Positions 34,366 to 44,879 of a stretch of DNA of 64,000 nt are shown here, piece after piece; position 1 is the stretch's first letter, and every line of letters starts with the position of its first letter. The translations under genes were made by a program, and so were the position numbers. The stretch is from Symsagittifera roscoffensis (Eukaryota > Xenacoelomorpha > Acoela > Convolutidae). Under the pieces are notes generated by a model, which saw only the letters and a program-made list of their open reading frames with translations, made no database searches and was not told where the DNA came from. Where the stretch lies: NCBI RefSeq assembly GCF_963678635.1, contig NC_087067.1, positions 1,364,001 to 1,428,000 of the forward strand, written 5' to 3'.

Positions 34366-34961
34366 TCAAGAAATGATTCGTTCGTCGAATATTTTTTGTT
34401 GTTTGGGGAGAGATTCGAGTGTGTTCGGATTATTTATTGGTTTTTTGTCAAGTGGGTTGAGTTTTTGTGAAAAATTGTTGGGGGCTAAATTTATGATGTT
34501 CGGGAGGTCTTCTTAGCTTTGTTTTTATTTGGTAGATAATCTGGGGTATTTTTGAAATATTTGTACATTAGGCCAAATGATTATGGTCCTTTTTGATTTT
34601 AGGCTAATTTGCCATTTTTGGTTGGAGGGTTTTTGAGGTCTGAGTTGGGAAAATATTGTTGATCTTTGCGTTATTAGATAGGGGAGGCTTGTAATACTAT
34701 GGTGGTATTTATTTTAGTTGTCAAATGTTAGCGAGTTGCTTATTTTTGACCTGGAGGTTGTAAAGTTATAGTTATAGATATGCCTGGAGTTTAATATCTA
34801 TCGGCTAATAGGTTGGTGTTAGAGATATAAAAGCTGACGGATTTGAGTGAATCCTATTGGCTGAATCTGAACTTAAATTGCTGCGTATGTTTCAGGATGT
34901 TATCTTGAAAATATGAAAGTTCAAAATGATTTAGAAGTTTAAAAATTATTAATTTTTAAAA
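34366..34961 (-). other. Non-coding spacer between pol and the hydrophobic ORFs
   Basis: About 600 bp of T-rich + strand sequence (A-rich in the sense strand) with no sustained frame on the sense strand. A splice acceptor for a subgenomic env RNA would be expected about here or just below; no single convincing one stands out. Confidence 0.4.
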
Positions 34962-35561
34962 TCAAAGTTGTTTTTGAAATTCAACTTTCTTTAATATTTT
35001 AGATTGTGGGATGAATAATTTGTAATTTTTACGCGGTTGATTTCTAAGTCGTGATAATTCTTTGTGTTCTGATTTTTCTACTAGTTCTTGTGGTAAAACT
35101 TTTTTTATCATTTTCCTTTTTTTTTTCTTTTTGAGATATTTTTGAGTCTGGCGTTTTTGTATTGTTTTGATTTGTGGTTTGTTTTTGATGTTGTTTTTTA
35201 TGATGAACGTTGTCCTGTTCATTTGTTTCTTTTTCTGTATGTATATGATTTTGATTACTTTTAAACCTGTAAAATAATATAATTGAGTTAATTCGCGTAA
35301 TGCGTATTCTTTTGGGTAGTAAGGTAATAAATTGTTTTTATGTTGAACAATTTCTTTTTTGGTTGAATCTGTGAGTTTATACGTTACGTCAGTTGGTTTG
35401 GCAATTATTTGGTATGGTCCTTTTTGAAGTGGTTGTAATTTTTTAGAGATTCCTTTTTGTGTATTAAAGTTAGGTATTAAAACAAATGTTCCAATTTTTA
35501 AATCTGTGGCTGGTGTAAAGCGTGAATTAATTTGGTTGTTAATGTTTTGCCTTTGTAACAA
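34962..35561 (-). pseudogene. pol: Integrase C-terminal domain
   Basis: 199 codons. DLKIGTFVLIPNF followed by LQKGPYQII and LLPYYPKEYALRELTQ is the GPY/F module typical of Ty3-type integrases, followed by a Lys/Arg-rich tail (YLKKKKKRKMIKK). It is separated from the catalytic core by about 115 bp with several stops (35562-35677), so it is not expressed as one protein from this copy. Confidence 0.75.
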
Positions 35562-35677
35562 TTTCTTTGTTACTTTTTGGTAAATTTCATTGTGTTTTTT
35601 ATCTCTATTTAATATCCATTCGGTATGTGTGCCGGAGGCTATTTAAGAATTTGTGGATGATGAAAATGATCTTCATC

Positions 35678-36906
35678 TTATGTGTGTAAAGGTAGGTTAT
35701 AACAAATTGAATCTTTATTTGGTTGGCAATAATCTTGTGCATTTTTATGTGCATTTGCTGTAAACATAATTGGTTTTCGTGGCTTTTGATTCAAAACCAT
35801 TTCATATGGTGACATTCCTAATGTTGTCGTAATTTGTGAATTATATGATGAGGGAAATAATTTTACATCTGCTGACCATTCTGTGTATCGTGTATCATTT
35901 CCAATAATGATACATCTAAGATATTCTTGTAGTGAATGGTTCATACCTTCGACTAAACCGTTTGTCCAAGGTGCATGAGATGTACGTGGTTTATGTTTAG
36001 TGTTGTATAAGTTGCATAGTGTGATAATTTCATTGTTAATAAATTCTGTACCATTATCTGTAATTAGGGGTTTGGGTAATCCGAATTTTGCTATCCAATG
36101 TTCATAAAGTGTTGTGTAAGCATAATGAGCATTACAATGTGGTACTGGGTTGAGTGCTACATAATGTGTGAATGCATCAACAATGACCATAATGTAGGAG
36201 TTTCCTTCAGAAGATGGTGAAATTGGTCCTTTTGTGTCGAATGAAATGCGATGGTTGAAAAATAAATTTTGTCCTTTAAAATCTTGTTTTTGTGCTATTT
36301 GTTTTTGTTTTGGATACGGTTTGTTCAATTGACATATTATAAAATCATTGCATAATACTTTTATCCAAATTGGTGCATTTGGGAAATAAAAATTTTGTGT
36401 AAAGTTTGAGTATGTTTTTTCTGATCCGGAAAGTCCCTTTGTATTTTGTGTTTGGGAGATGTTAAAAGCTATTAGTATCATAATTAAAGGTAGACAGTGA
36501 ACTGTAGAATCATTTAATTTATATTCTAAAAGATCTGTATTTTCATTAATTGTTGTTTTGTTAAATTTTCTGAAATATCGGAGAAGTGTTTTGTTTCCTA
36601 AAACTGTGGTATCAGCTTTTACGGGCTTGGTTTTGTATTTGTGCCATGATTTTAGTTGTCTAATTACTGGATCGAGATTTTGATATTGTTTTAAAAGTTC
36701 AAGTGTAATTTTATCTGTTGCGGGGAGAAAATTATTGTCAATTTCTAGTTTTGACAGGGGAATTGTGTCAAGTGGGCCATGGAGGTCAAAAACTTGATTT
36801 ATTGTGTATTTGGAATAATTTGTTTGTGGTCCTGATAAGTTTATTTTATTGGTCAAATTTTCTTTTTCAATTAGTGGAAAAAGGTCTTTTTTATGCGAGT
36901 GTTCTT
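35678..36906 (-). pseudogene. pol: Integrase catalytic core
   Basis: The frame runs from the A-run near 36907 to TAA at 35678. The N-terminal zinc domain is damaged: the first His-containing part reads KGLSGSEKT and the Cys pair reads CNDFIIC instead of a normal CxxC. The core has the complete triad: Asp in ISFDTKGPI, Asp in LITDNGTEF, Glu in NGLVEGMN, with 35 residues between the second Asp and the Glu. The C-terminal domain lies beyond a stop-rich gap (34962-35561). Role: insertion of element cDNA; inactive here because of breaks. Confidence 0.9.
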
Positions 36907-37009
36907 TTTTTTTTTTTTTGAGTATTATTTTTTATCCATTGTGAGTATGGAATTGGTTGAAAAGTTGATGTTCCTAGTAAATCAACTCCATAAGGATTAT
37001 TTTGGCATT

Positions 37010-37645
37010 CTAAGTAGAGTGAAAATGTTGTAGATTATTTATTTCTGATTGATCATTGTCAGTTTTTACTGCGTATTTGCATTCTAATTGGGGTGATGTT
37101 TCATTTTTTGCGTGATAGAATTTAATATTTTGTGGTATTTCAATTGTAGTTTTTCGTGTAAGTAATTCAGGTGGCTTATTTCTATTTAATGTATCTGGTA
37201 ATGCAAGGTTTTTTCCTGCTGTCCAAACTTTATGTAAATTTGAGAACTTCATTAGAATTAATTGAAATCTATAAATTCTGTGATTAGGAATTGATTTTTG
37301 TGTAAAGAGAAATATAATTGGTTTGTGATCTGTAAATAGAACTGTTGCGTGTTTTGATCCAAGTATCAGAAATTCGTATTCTGTATGTGTGTAAATTATA
37401 GCTGTACATTTTCTCATTAGAGTTGAGAGTCGTAGCTCTGCTTGTGTAAATAATCGTGAATTTGCTGATATAAGATTCATTTTATTTGTTCCACTATGTG
37501 ATTGTAGCAATGCTGCGCCGATGCCAAAATTTGAAGCATCGTACATTGCAAAGAATGGTTGATTTGGATCTGGGATTGTGTTTGAAAATTTTTCTGTCAA
37601 AAGCTTTTTAATTTCTTCAATTTGTGTTTGATGTTCAAAGGTCCA
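37010..37645 (-). pseudogene. pol: RNase H domain
   Basis: MYDASNFGIGAALLQ (first catalytic Asp) and LFTDHKPIIFL (Asp) are clear, and WTAGKNLALPDTLNR closes the domain. The usual acidic residue in the helix between them (LSTLMRKCTA) is not seen at its place, so catalysis is probably lost. The frame is cut at the N-terminus by TAA (37646-37648) and at the C-terminus by a frame change just after HFHST, before the spacer and a 14-T run near 36907. Confidence 0.85.
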
Positions 37646-37756
37646 TTAAAAATTATTTTGTTGTCTGAGGATGTTATAGAAAGGTCTTAAGTATAATTGC
37701 ATTTTGTAAACATATTTACTTAAGAAATTTAACATTCCAAGGAATTCTTGGAATTT

Positions 37757-38690
37757 CTATTTATTTGCAGGTGGTTGAAGTTTTTGGATTGCATCAGTGC
37801 GTGATTTTAATGGAGTGATAGTGTTTCGTTCAATATGATGTCCTAAAAATTTAACGCGTGTTAAAAAGAAGTGTGATTTATCGGGGGTTGCTTTCAGATT
37901 TTCGTTCTGAAGTATTTTTTGATATTGTTCTAAAACTGTAAACATTTCGTCTTTCGTTTGTGATTGCATAAAAACATCGTCTAAGTAGGTGATTGCATTT
38001 TTCTTGAGCATTAATGATCTAGAAATTTTACTCATGAAAGCTGAAAAAGCTGCTGGTCCTATGGATATTCCATAGAATAAGCGATTAAATTCATATTGTT
38101 GATTTCCAATAACAAATTGAGTTAAACGTCGTGATTGTTCATCTAGTGGCATTTGATTATATGCACTATTCATATCTGCGGTTGTGAAGTATTTATTATT
38201 TATCTTTGTTAAGATAACTTGTATTGGTTCAATAGGCCATTTGCATTTTGATTCGTCAATTAGTGAATTGAGGTATATAGCGTCTAAAACTATTTTTAGT
38301 GATTCACCTTTTGCTAGAATGATAACAGGGTTAATGAAGGTGTTTTCTTTTGGTTGTTCTTCTTTATTTACTGGTGAGATAATTTTGTATTGTTCTAAAA
38401 TGTCAAGTAATCGATTTACCTTGTCGTGTAAATGAATCGGTACTTTACTTGCTCTTTGTTTTTTGAAAACTGCGTCAAGTTTTAATGGGAAATGTAGTGA
38501 TGAACTGATTTTTCCAACGTCAAATTTTGATGTTGCGTAGACTGTGGAAAATTTTAATAGTTGTTTTGCTAATTTATCAAATTCATCTTGTGTGATTTGT
38601 GAGTGTTGAAAATTAAACATTGTTAAAATTTTTTGTTGTTCTTTTGTGTAATTTGTTATATTGAATGTCGGTTTAAAATATGGTGTTTTT
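37757..38690 (-). pseudogene. pol: Reverse transcriptase domain
   Basis: 287 codons from ATG 38620, with sense frame extending upstream towards the protease frame. Motifs: LKIVLDAIYLN, TTADMNSAYNQMPL (catalytic Asp), FNRLFYGISIGPAAFSAFM, TYLDDVFMQS (YLDD box), FLGHHIERNTI. The frame ends at TAG 37757-37759; connection sequence (KFQEFLGMLNFLSK) continues in the same frame to another stop. Catalytic residues are intact in this part. Confidence 0.92.
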
Positions 38691-39567
38691 GTGAAATAAT
38701 CTGTATTTTTTTTTCATTACTTATTAAATTATTTATGGATAATTCTTCGGCAAGAATTTTTGATTGACAAATATCTAATAGTTGTAATATATTATTTACT
38801 CGATAGGCTACTTCAATTATAGGTGAAATTGTACCATTTGTTTTGCAATATCCTAAAAGTCCTAAGAGTAATGTTATTTGATATGGTGTATTGTTATACA
38901 CATGTAATGAAATAATATCGGAATTCGTATTTTTTGAGTATTTTATAGATGAGATTGTAATTTTGAAAAATTTGTGAATAGGTTTAAATTCGAAGTCTGA
39001 CATAAAAAATTGTTGATTGTTTTGACTTTTGTCATACTGATGAACTTGTTCTTTTGAAAAATTATATAAATTTCCTGATAGTGGTTTCAAGTGTTTCCAT
39101 TTTTGATTACAAATGGGGTAAAATTTTGAGAAAAATGGTGGTTGTTTGTTTAATCTTTGGAAGAACGTTAAGGCTGTACTTTTCGTTTTAGTATATTTAT
39201 CTTTGATATGAATTTTACTATTTAAGATGTTGATTGTTGGTATATATTTACTAATAAATGGTATGCCAATGATGGTGTGCTTAATATCAGTAATATGAAA
39301 TGTTTGTTTAAACGGCTTGCTCAAAATCTTGTTTTGTTCCATTGTTCTTGTGGGGAGAAGTAATAATTGGATTTTTCCATAGTTTACTAATGTTGATCCT
39401 TGTGCTGTTGCCAATTTACTAGATGTTTCAAGAGGTATTAAATTTGGGTGTAGTGTTTTAATTTCATTCCATGTGGGAATAATAATTATATTTGATTCTG
39501 CTCCTGAGTCGATTAAAAAATCAATTTCAAGATCTGGTGGTTGAAATTCTTTACTTCTTGGACTCTC
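38656..39567 (-). pseudogene. pol: Aspartic protease and pro-RT linker
   Basis: Open for 304 codons after a TAA (39568-39570). FLIDSGAESNIIII is the retropepsin active site (DSG), and HTIIGIPFISKY is the matching C-terminal strand motif. The roughly 180 residues after the core are an uncharacterised linker. The passage to the RT frame occurs at a run of nine A in the sense strand (T at 38706-38714), which may be a mutational slip or a frameshift site; only other copies can tell. Confidence 0.85.
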
Positions 39568-39603
39568 TTAGAGAAATGGAATTGTCCAAACTTTTTCTCT
39601 TGG

Positions 39604-40998
39604 TTATTCTTTCTGTATATTTTGATAAATATTTTTTGTGTTTGAGCATTGTTTTTCATCTTTTTTATCAGGTTTAATTACCGTGTTAATTTCGTTTACT
39701 TCTTGTGTAGTTTGTGTATTATTATTAAAAGGTCCAATGTAATAATTATGAAGGAGTTCCAATTGATTTTCATTTATATGTGAAGTAAAAAGTTGTTCGT
39801 ATATGATAGGTTCATAGTCATTTTCTACTGTTATCATATTTACAAAGATGGTGTTACCTGTATCACTTTCAGTATCTGATGATTCACAATTAATGTGATT
39901 TAGTTGTAGTTCATTACTTCCTGTGTCATCAATACCTGGGGGGTCTGATGTTGTTTCTTCATTTGTTTGCACTTGATTTATCTGTCTTTGATGTTTCGGT
40001 GTGTTACTTCTGTGTCGATTTTTAGAATCGGGATAACGGTTATTATTCCTATGAAGTGACTGGGAATAATTTCTGTGTCGATTATTGTAACTTGAGTTTC
40101 GGTTTTGTGAATTATTTCGTGATCTGTTTTGATAGTTATCATTTGATCTGTGATAATTCGATCTATTATATGAGTTATTCCTTGATCTATTGTTTGAATA
40201 GTTCTGATTTCGATTGTTTGAATAACTTCTATTTCTATTGTGTGAATAGTTTCTATTTCTGTTGTATGATGAGTTTCGTGATCTATTATTGGAGTAGTGT
40301 CTATTCCTTGGGTTGGAATGGGAACTGGATGCAGAAACAAATTCTGTTGTGTTTGAATTCGATCGTGAATAGTTATTTTGGTTATTTTGGCTATTCGATC
40401 GGCTATGTCTATTTTGTGAGAAATTTCGTGAATTTCTTCGTTCGGGCGATCTAACTCTATAACTTGAGTTATATGGTGATTGATTTCTTGAGTAATTTGA
40501 GTTGCTTGGAAGTGGTTTTCTTGAACTGTTATTACTATATATGTTTTTGTTTGGTAGATTTTGATCTTTTTTCAAGTATTGATAGAATGATTTATTTGGT
40601 TCTTTGTGCTTTTGAGGTTTATTCTGATTATCTTGGTGTTTTTGTCTACATTCGGCGATACTGTGTCCGTATCATCGGCAGTAATTACACCATTTTTTGA
40701 AAGATGGTTTGCCTTTAAAATTTGGTTTCCTTTCATAGATGTTTAATATTTCAGTGATTTTTTCGATCAGGTCTGTGTCTGATTCTTGTATATTATTTAT
40801 ATGTGTAGTATTTGTTTCAATTCGATTAACGTATTGTAGTTTTAGATTTTCTGTTTCTTCGAGTTTCATTGTGATTTCAGCTTGTTCTAGTTTATCTACT
40901 AATTTCCTAAAATCTAAGTCTGGTTCTCGAATTGAGGAAGGATGAGATGCTCTCTTTTTTATAGCTATTTTCCTTAATTGAGGTGTTAAGGTCATCAT
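39604..40998 (-). pseudogene. gag: Gag C-terminal part with zinc knuckle and Asn/Arg/Ser-rich tract
   Basis: 40998-40672 ends WCNYCR-stop, and the same frame goes on YGHSIAEC: a CX2CX4HX4C nucleic-acid-binding knuckle whose fifth position is a TGA stop (about 40671-40674). Then 40575-39604 (323 codons) encodes about 130 residues of repeated NRSRNNSYNR-type segments. This Arg/Ser/Asn-rich basic RNA-binding linker is unusual in length. It is followed by an acidic part (ESSDTESDTG) before the protease frame. Confidence 0.8.
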
Positions 40999-42621
40999 TA
41001 AAAAAAAACTGTCATTTTTGTGTTTTTGTAATCATGTGTATTAAGTGAATATGCTTTTCGAACTAGTTTTTCGATTCGTACTGCTAATTTTTTAATTGTT
41101 TCATTTGGTAATCTGCGTATTTCGTTGCATAAAACTCTTTGGTGTTGTTTGTTTCTTTCAGAATCAAACATTTTTGAAAACTCTTGTGTAAATCTTTTCC
41201 AATCTGATTTTATTTCTATAGGTAGTACTGAAAACCATTTTTGAGCTGCGCCATCTAGTGTTGTTCGTTTTAACGCTGTGCGTCTATGTATCCAATTTTG
41301 ACGGAGTGGCGTATTAATTGGTTCAGGTCCTATATTTAAATTAAATTTGCTGTGACTGCGTTTAAATAGTCTTCTACAGAATATTCAGGGTCTGTTCCTG
41401 TGAATACCATCAGTGGTTTATTCGGTGTTATTGATGACCCACCCATGAGGTATGGATTCATAGTCATCTGTAGTGATTCTGCGGCATTTGGCATTTGTGA
41501 AAAATTTGAAAGTTGATTTTTGGTTATCTCGTGTTGCTGGAGGTAATATGGAAGCGCTATTTCATTTTGCATTTGAGTTGGTTGATACGAATGCATAGTC
41601 ATTGGATTTTGTGGCTGTATTGGTTGAAACGATTGTGTATTAAACGGGTTTTGCATATGCATTTGTTGTTTGTATATCTGCTAGATTTTGTGGGTAAATT
41701 TTCATTTTTTGAGATGGTTGAGATTGTCGCGGTCTCTGTGTGCAATATTCTTTGGTATATGGTGCAAAAATATCTGGTTGATAGTAATCATCATCATCAG
41801 ATGATAAGTAATTTGTGTTATAAGGTGTTTCTGTTTATTTTTATTTTGTTGAAGAAATGGATAGTTTTCACTATAATCCTGTGGAGGGTGTGGATTATCT
41901 GGAAAATTTACTGAATTGGTCGATGTATTTGGGAGATTCCAATAATGGGAACATACCTGATTTAAATTTGTGTATTTTTTAGGGGGGGGGGTTAATTTGT
42001 TTTTTGTTGGTGTGGATAATTATAATTATGTTCTGCAAATGTGTTTTTTGTGAACGTTTTTCGTGTTTTCGACGGTTTTGTCATTGGTCTTTACGTCTGA
42101 TAGTCCATATGTGAGTATTTTGGAGCAACCGAAGGTTTAACGGTTGACTGTAAGGTTACTTGTGGTAGTAATGTATTTGTATTTTTTGGTGTTGTGAGAT
42201 TTGGACGTATTGGTGAAATACTTTGTTGTGTGGTTGTTACTGTTGTTTAGACTACTTCTTCATTTATGAAGTGTGATGGTGTTTGAATATCTTGCTGTGT
42301 AAGATTTTTGGTTCCATTAAGATTTTCATTATGTATGACTGTTGAATTTAAGCTGTTATTTCGTGTATCGGGTAGAAATGTATTATAATTTAATGGTGTT
42401 GCGTCAATCGTTAATGGTATTACTTTTACATAATCTCTGTGAAAAGATATTGTACTTATCGCTTGACTCGAGATATCTTGTGGAATGTTTATAAATGCTG
42501 GATGAGACCATTCAGGGTACCAAACGTAATCTGATTGTTCTGCAATGACAGTGTCGTCATTGGTACTTTGGGGTCTGAAATTTTTTCTTGCTTGTGAAAT
42601 TAAATCTAGGTTGTGGGTAAA
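40999..42621 (-). pseudogene. gag: Gag middle and capsid region
   Basis: A decayed frame of Asn/Gln/Pro-rich sequence (for example MQNPFNTQSFQPIQPQNP) up to about 41440, then a capsid-like segment: LMVFTGTDPEYSVEDYLNAV, and after one frame change the segment around TLDGAAQKWFSVLPIEIKSD and FTQEFSKMFDSERNKQH. This matches the Ty3 Gag pattern (W-F..L, F...F, then Q..L). Several stops lie between 41670 and 42620, and one frame change near 41336. Confidence 0.7.
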
Positions 42622-43227
42622 TTAATCTATTGTAAACCATGCTAAAATTTTCTGTAAATCATTTTTAGTGTTTTGTGAGACATCATTATTGGTGAATTTT
42701 TCACGGATTATATGTAAAAATGTTGAAAATATTGTGATTTTGTTTCTTATTTTTGTATGTTTGGATGTTTCTGTTGGTGACGTGCTTTGAACTTCTGTTT
42801 TTTCTAATATAGATATATAACTATATATTATCGCAAAAACTTTGTTAGTGATTATTGAGTTTGCACTTTGTGAATTATGATATTGTATGCTTTTGTTATA
42901 TTCTATGAAAACTTTCGAAAATTCTAGATCTATATCGTCTGTTTGAATTACATATTTGTTATGAGCTGTTCGTGGTGTGCTGAATTCTATGGTGTAGATT
43001 CCGTATTGTTGTGTTAGGTTACATATGTCTTTTAGATAATGTTCTATAATTTGTCTTTTGATTTTTACATCCGGGAATTCTGCTTTGCACGGACTGATTC
43101 CTGGTTCAAACAAATTTACGAGTAAGTTTTTACAAAATCGTGTTTGTCCTCTATCATTGACTGAATCTATAAGAAAGGGAAAAACTGCTTCTTCATCTGG
43201 ACTTTCGTCACTTTGAGTGTGGCTCAT
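42622..43227 (-). pseudogene. gag: Gag N-terminal part
   Basis: 201 codons from ATG 43227 (MSHTQSDESPDEEAVFP), with balanced composition and mostly alpha-helical look; TAA at 42622. The first gene after the leader, so the Gag matrix-like region by position; no family signature recognised. Translation beyond the stop continues with gag-like Asn/Thr-rich sequence. Confidence 0.55.
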
Positions 43228-44477
43228 TTTTTCGTTTGATGACTGTTAATATATAACTATCAATATGTCTAATTGGTTGTTTCCAATTATGTAGGTGTAC
43301 TGGTTTGTGTTTATATTGCGTTTTTATATTGCTATTTTATTTAACCTGGGTCTTTTTGTTCAGGGTTGGAGAGAAAAGTATATCAATTCCGAAGAATGAT
43401 TTTTACTTTCTCGTGGCTAGTCTAAGTTAAGGTGTTAACTTGTTTAATCTTACTTAGGGGTAGTGATTGTGTTCAAGGGTTGGAGAATAGTAAATCGATC
43501 CACAAGGTTCAGGTATAAATAGAACGCAAGTAGTTCGTTAGATACTATTTTAAACTTACTAAGTTTAAGATCTATCCTGGGTCTGGTAAGAGGAGGGTTC
43601 AAGTGAAGGATGAATAACCGAAGTTCTTCACTGTTTAGCCTAATTTGAATGGTTAGTATTATTAAAAATTTCCATTAGTCCTGGGTCTTTTGAAAAGGTT
43701 GGGTAGTGAATCGACGTTTGAGGTCGTTAGACAATTAATAAGTGGGCGGGGGAGAACAAAAGTGTTCTTTTTGATCCAAGGATAAGCCTTGATGATCAGA
43801 ATTAAAAATTAATGATATAGAAAAATTAACTAAGATCCAGGGATAAGCCTTGATGGTCTGGATTAAAATTAAGTAAATTTAAGTTTAAAATGGTTTAAAT
43901 TTATTTGGTATAAAAATTTAGTTTTTTATGATGTTAGTTAGCTTATGATTGCTGTTATGTTTAGGTGATGAAGCTGGAACAATAGGATGATGTATAATTA
44001 CTAACTATTTATTGTCATGCTACTAATTTTTATTTTTATTTTCAAAAAATATTTTTCAAATAAATGTGTACTGCAGAAAATGAGAAAACGATCTGTGATC
44101 TTTTTATCAATCGTTTTTGTACATTAGTAATTTTGTTTAGCGCCTGAAATAATCATGAAGATTTCCTTCAAAATTTTATGTTTGCAAATGAAAATCTAAA
44201 TTCATTGCTAATAAGATTCTAAATATAAAAGTTTGTGTTGGATTTTGCCGTACAACCATGAAACTAAATGGTAAGTTTCTACGTAGTCGTATATCGTCTC
44301 TTGTCCGAGGTCTTCTTCCAATACCGGGTAGTTCTAGTATTGTGCGGAATATCGGCTCTGATCTATTGAGTCGTAGAGACATTTCAATTAAGTTATTATC
44401 GTGTAACATTTTGAAAATGTTTTGTCTAATTTCTAATCTATAGTTGGTTAATTCTAAGCTATTAAGGTCTTATTCGT
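43228..44477 (-). other. Long 5' leader of the giant element
   Basis: About 1.25 kb between PBS and gag. It has repeated blocks: ggataagccttgatg at 43781 and 43842 (61 bp apart), cctgggtct at three places (43347, 43577, 43679) and gggttggaga at 43364 and 43475. A 77-codon ORF (44409-44176, ATG start, Arg-rich) lies at its 5' end and could be an upstream ORF. Such a leader could hold packaging or translation signals; that is inference. Confidence 0.55.
44176..44409 (-). CDS. Leader ORF, 77 aa, unknown
   Basis: ATG 44409, stop at 44176. Arg-rich (GIGRRPRTRDDIRLRRNL), no membrane span, no family recognised. It lies about 90 bases after the PBS. It may be chance, but its base composition is less A/T-biased than the DNA around it. 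Confidence 0.3.
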   Translation of the reverse strand: MLHDNNLIEMSLRLNRSEPIFRTILELPGIGRRPRTRDDIRLRRNLPFSFMVVRQNPTQTFIFRILLAMNLDFHLQT

Positions 44478-44495
44478 GCCTCACTGGTCGCACCA
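44478..44495 (-). other. Primer-binding site of the giant element
   Basis: Sense TGGTGCGACCAGTGAGGC, two bases after the end of LTR E. The first ten bases equal the PBS of the env-only element, implying the same tRNA primer. Confidence 0.7.
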
Positions 44496-44497
44496 GA

Positions 44498-44852
44498 TGA
44501 GTTAGGTCCTTTAGGTTAACTCATTGAGTAACTTCGGATAGGGTACACCGTCTGCTCGTCACGCTATCTTATTTTCGGCCGGATAGTTTCGTGCAACTTC
44601 TTAGTCTAATACCGATCCTAATCTTACTCTTATATCTACTAGTCTCAGGGTGTTTAACTAGTCTCTGCTAGGCTCAACAGATCTAGAGTATACTGGTTTT
44701 TTGCGGCAGCTGAAGTTCTCTTGGAGAGGCAACTAATTTCTAAGTTAAATTCAAATCTCTCTGGTGCTTAAATTACAAGTAATTTCAGCACTTACAAATA
44801 AGTGGGTTGTTAGTTGGATGGATTATGATTGGTTATTATTAAATATTTTACA
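44498..44852 (-). mobile_element. 5' LTR E, outer end lost
   Basis: Matches LTR D from its 3' end over about 355 bp. The outermost about 50 bp (TGGAACCTGATC region) are replaced after 44852 by a second copy of ttatgattggttattatt (44853-44870) and then foreign DNA. The stem-loop is at 44764-44791 with one mismatch. With no outer end there is no testable target duplication. Confidence 0.8.
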
Positions 44853-44879
44853 TTATGATTGGTTATTATTAAAAATTTT

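Larger units (their letters stand above)
28966..44852 (-). mobile_element. Giant Ty3-like env-bearing LTR element, degenerate
   Basis: About 15.9 kb on the - strand between LTR D (3', 28966-29374) and LTR E (5', 44498-44852, outer end lost). Order in the sense direction: PBS, 1.25-kb leader, gag with CCHC knuckle, aspartic protease, RT, RNase H, integrase (this Pol order defines Ty3/Metaviridae), two small hydrophobic ORFs, env-like frame, ORF4, candidate intron, 3' UTR, PPT. Stops and frameshifts occur in gag, at pro/RT, between RT and RNase H, in RNase H, after the integrase core, and in ORF4. It is much longer than usual Ty3 elements. It resembles in plan the env-bearing Tor elements of larvaceans, but this is recall of architecture, not a search result. 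Confidence 0.85.

Noticed and set aside
40056-40700. + strand ORFs over gag (40056-40454, 40464-40700, 41513-41914)
   Set aside because: Antisense shadows of the Asn/Ser/Arg-rich gag frame.
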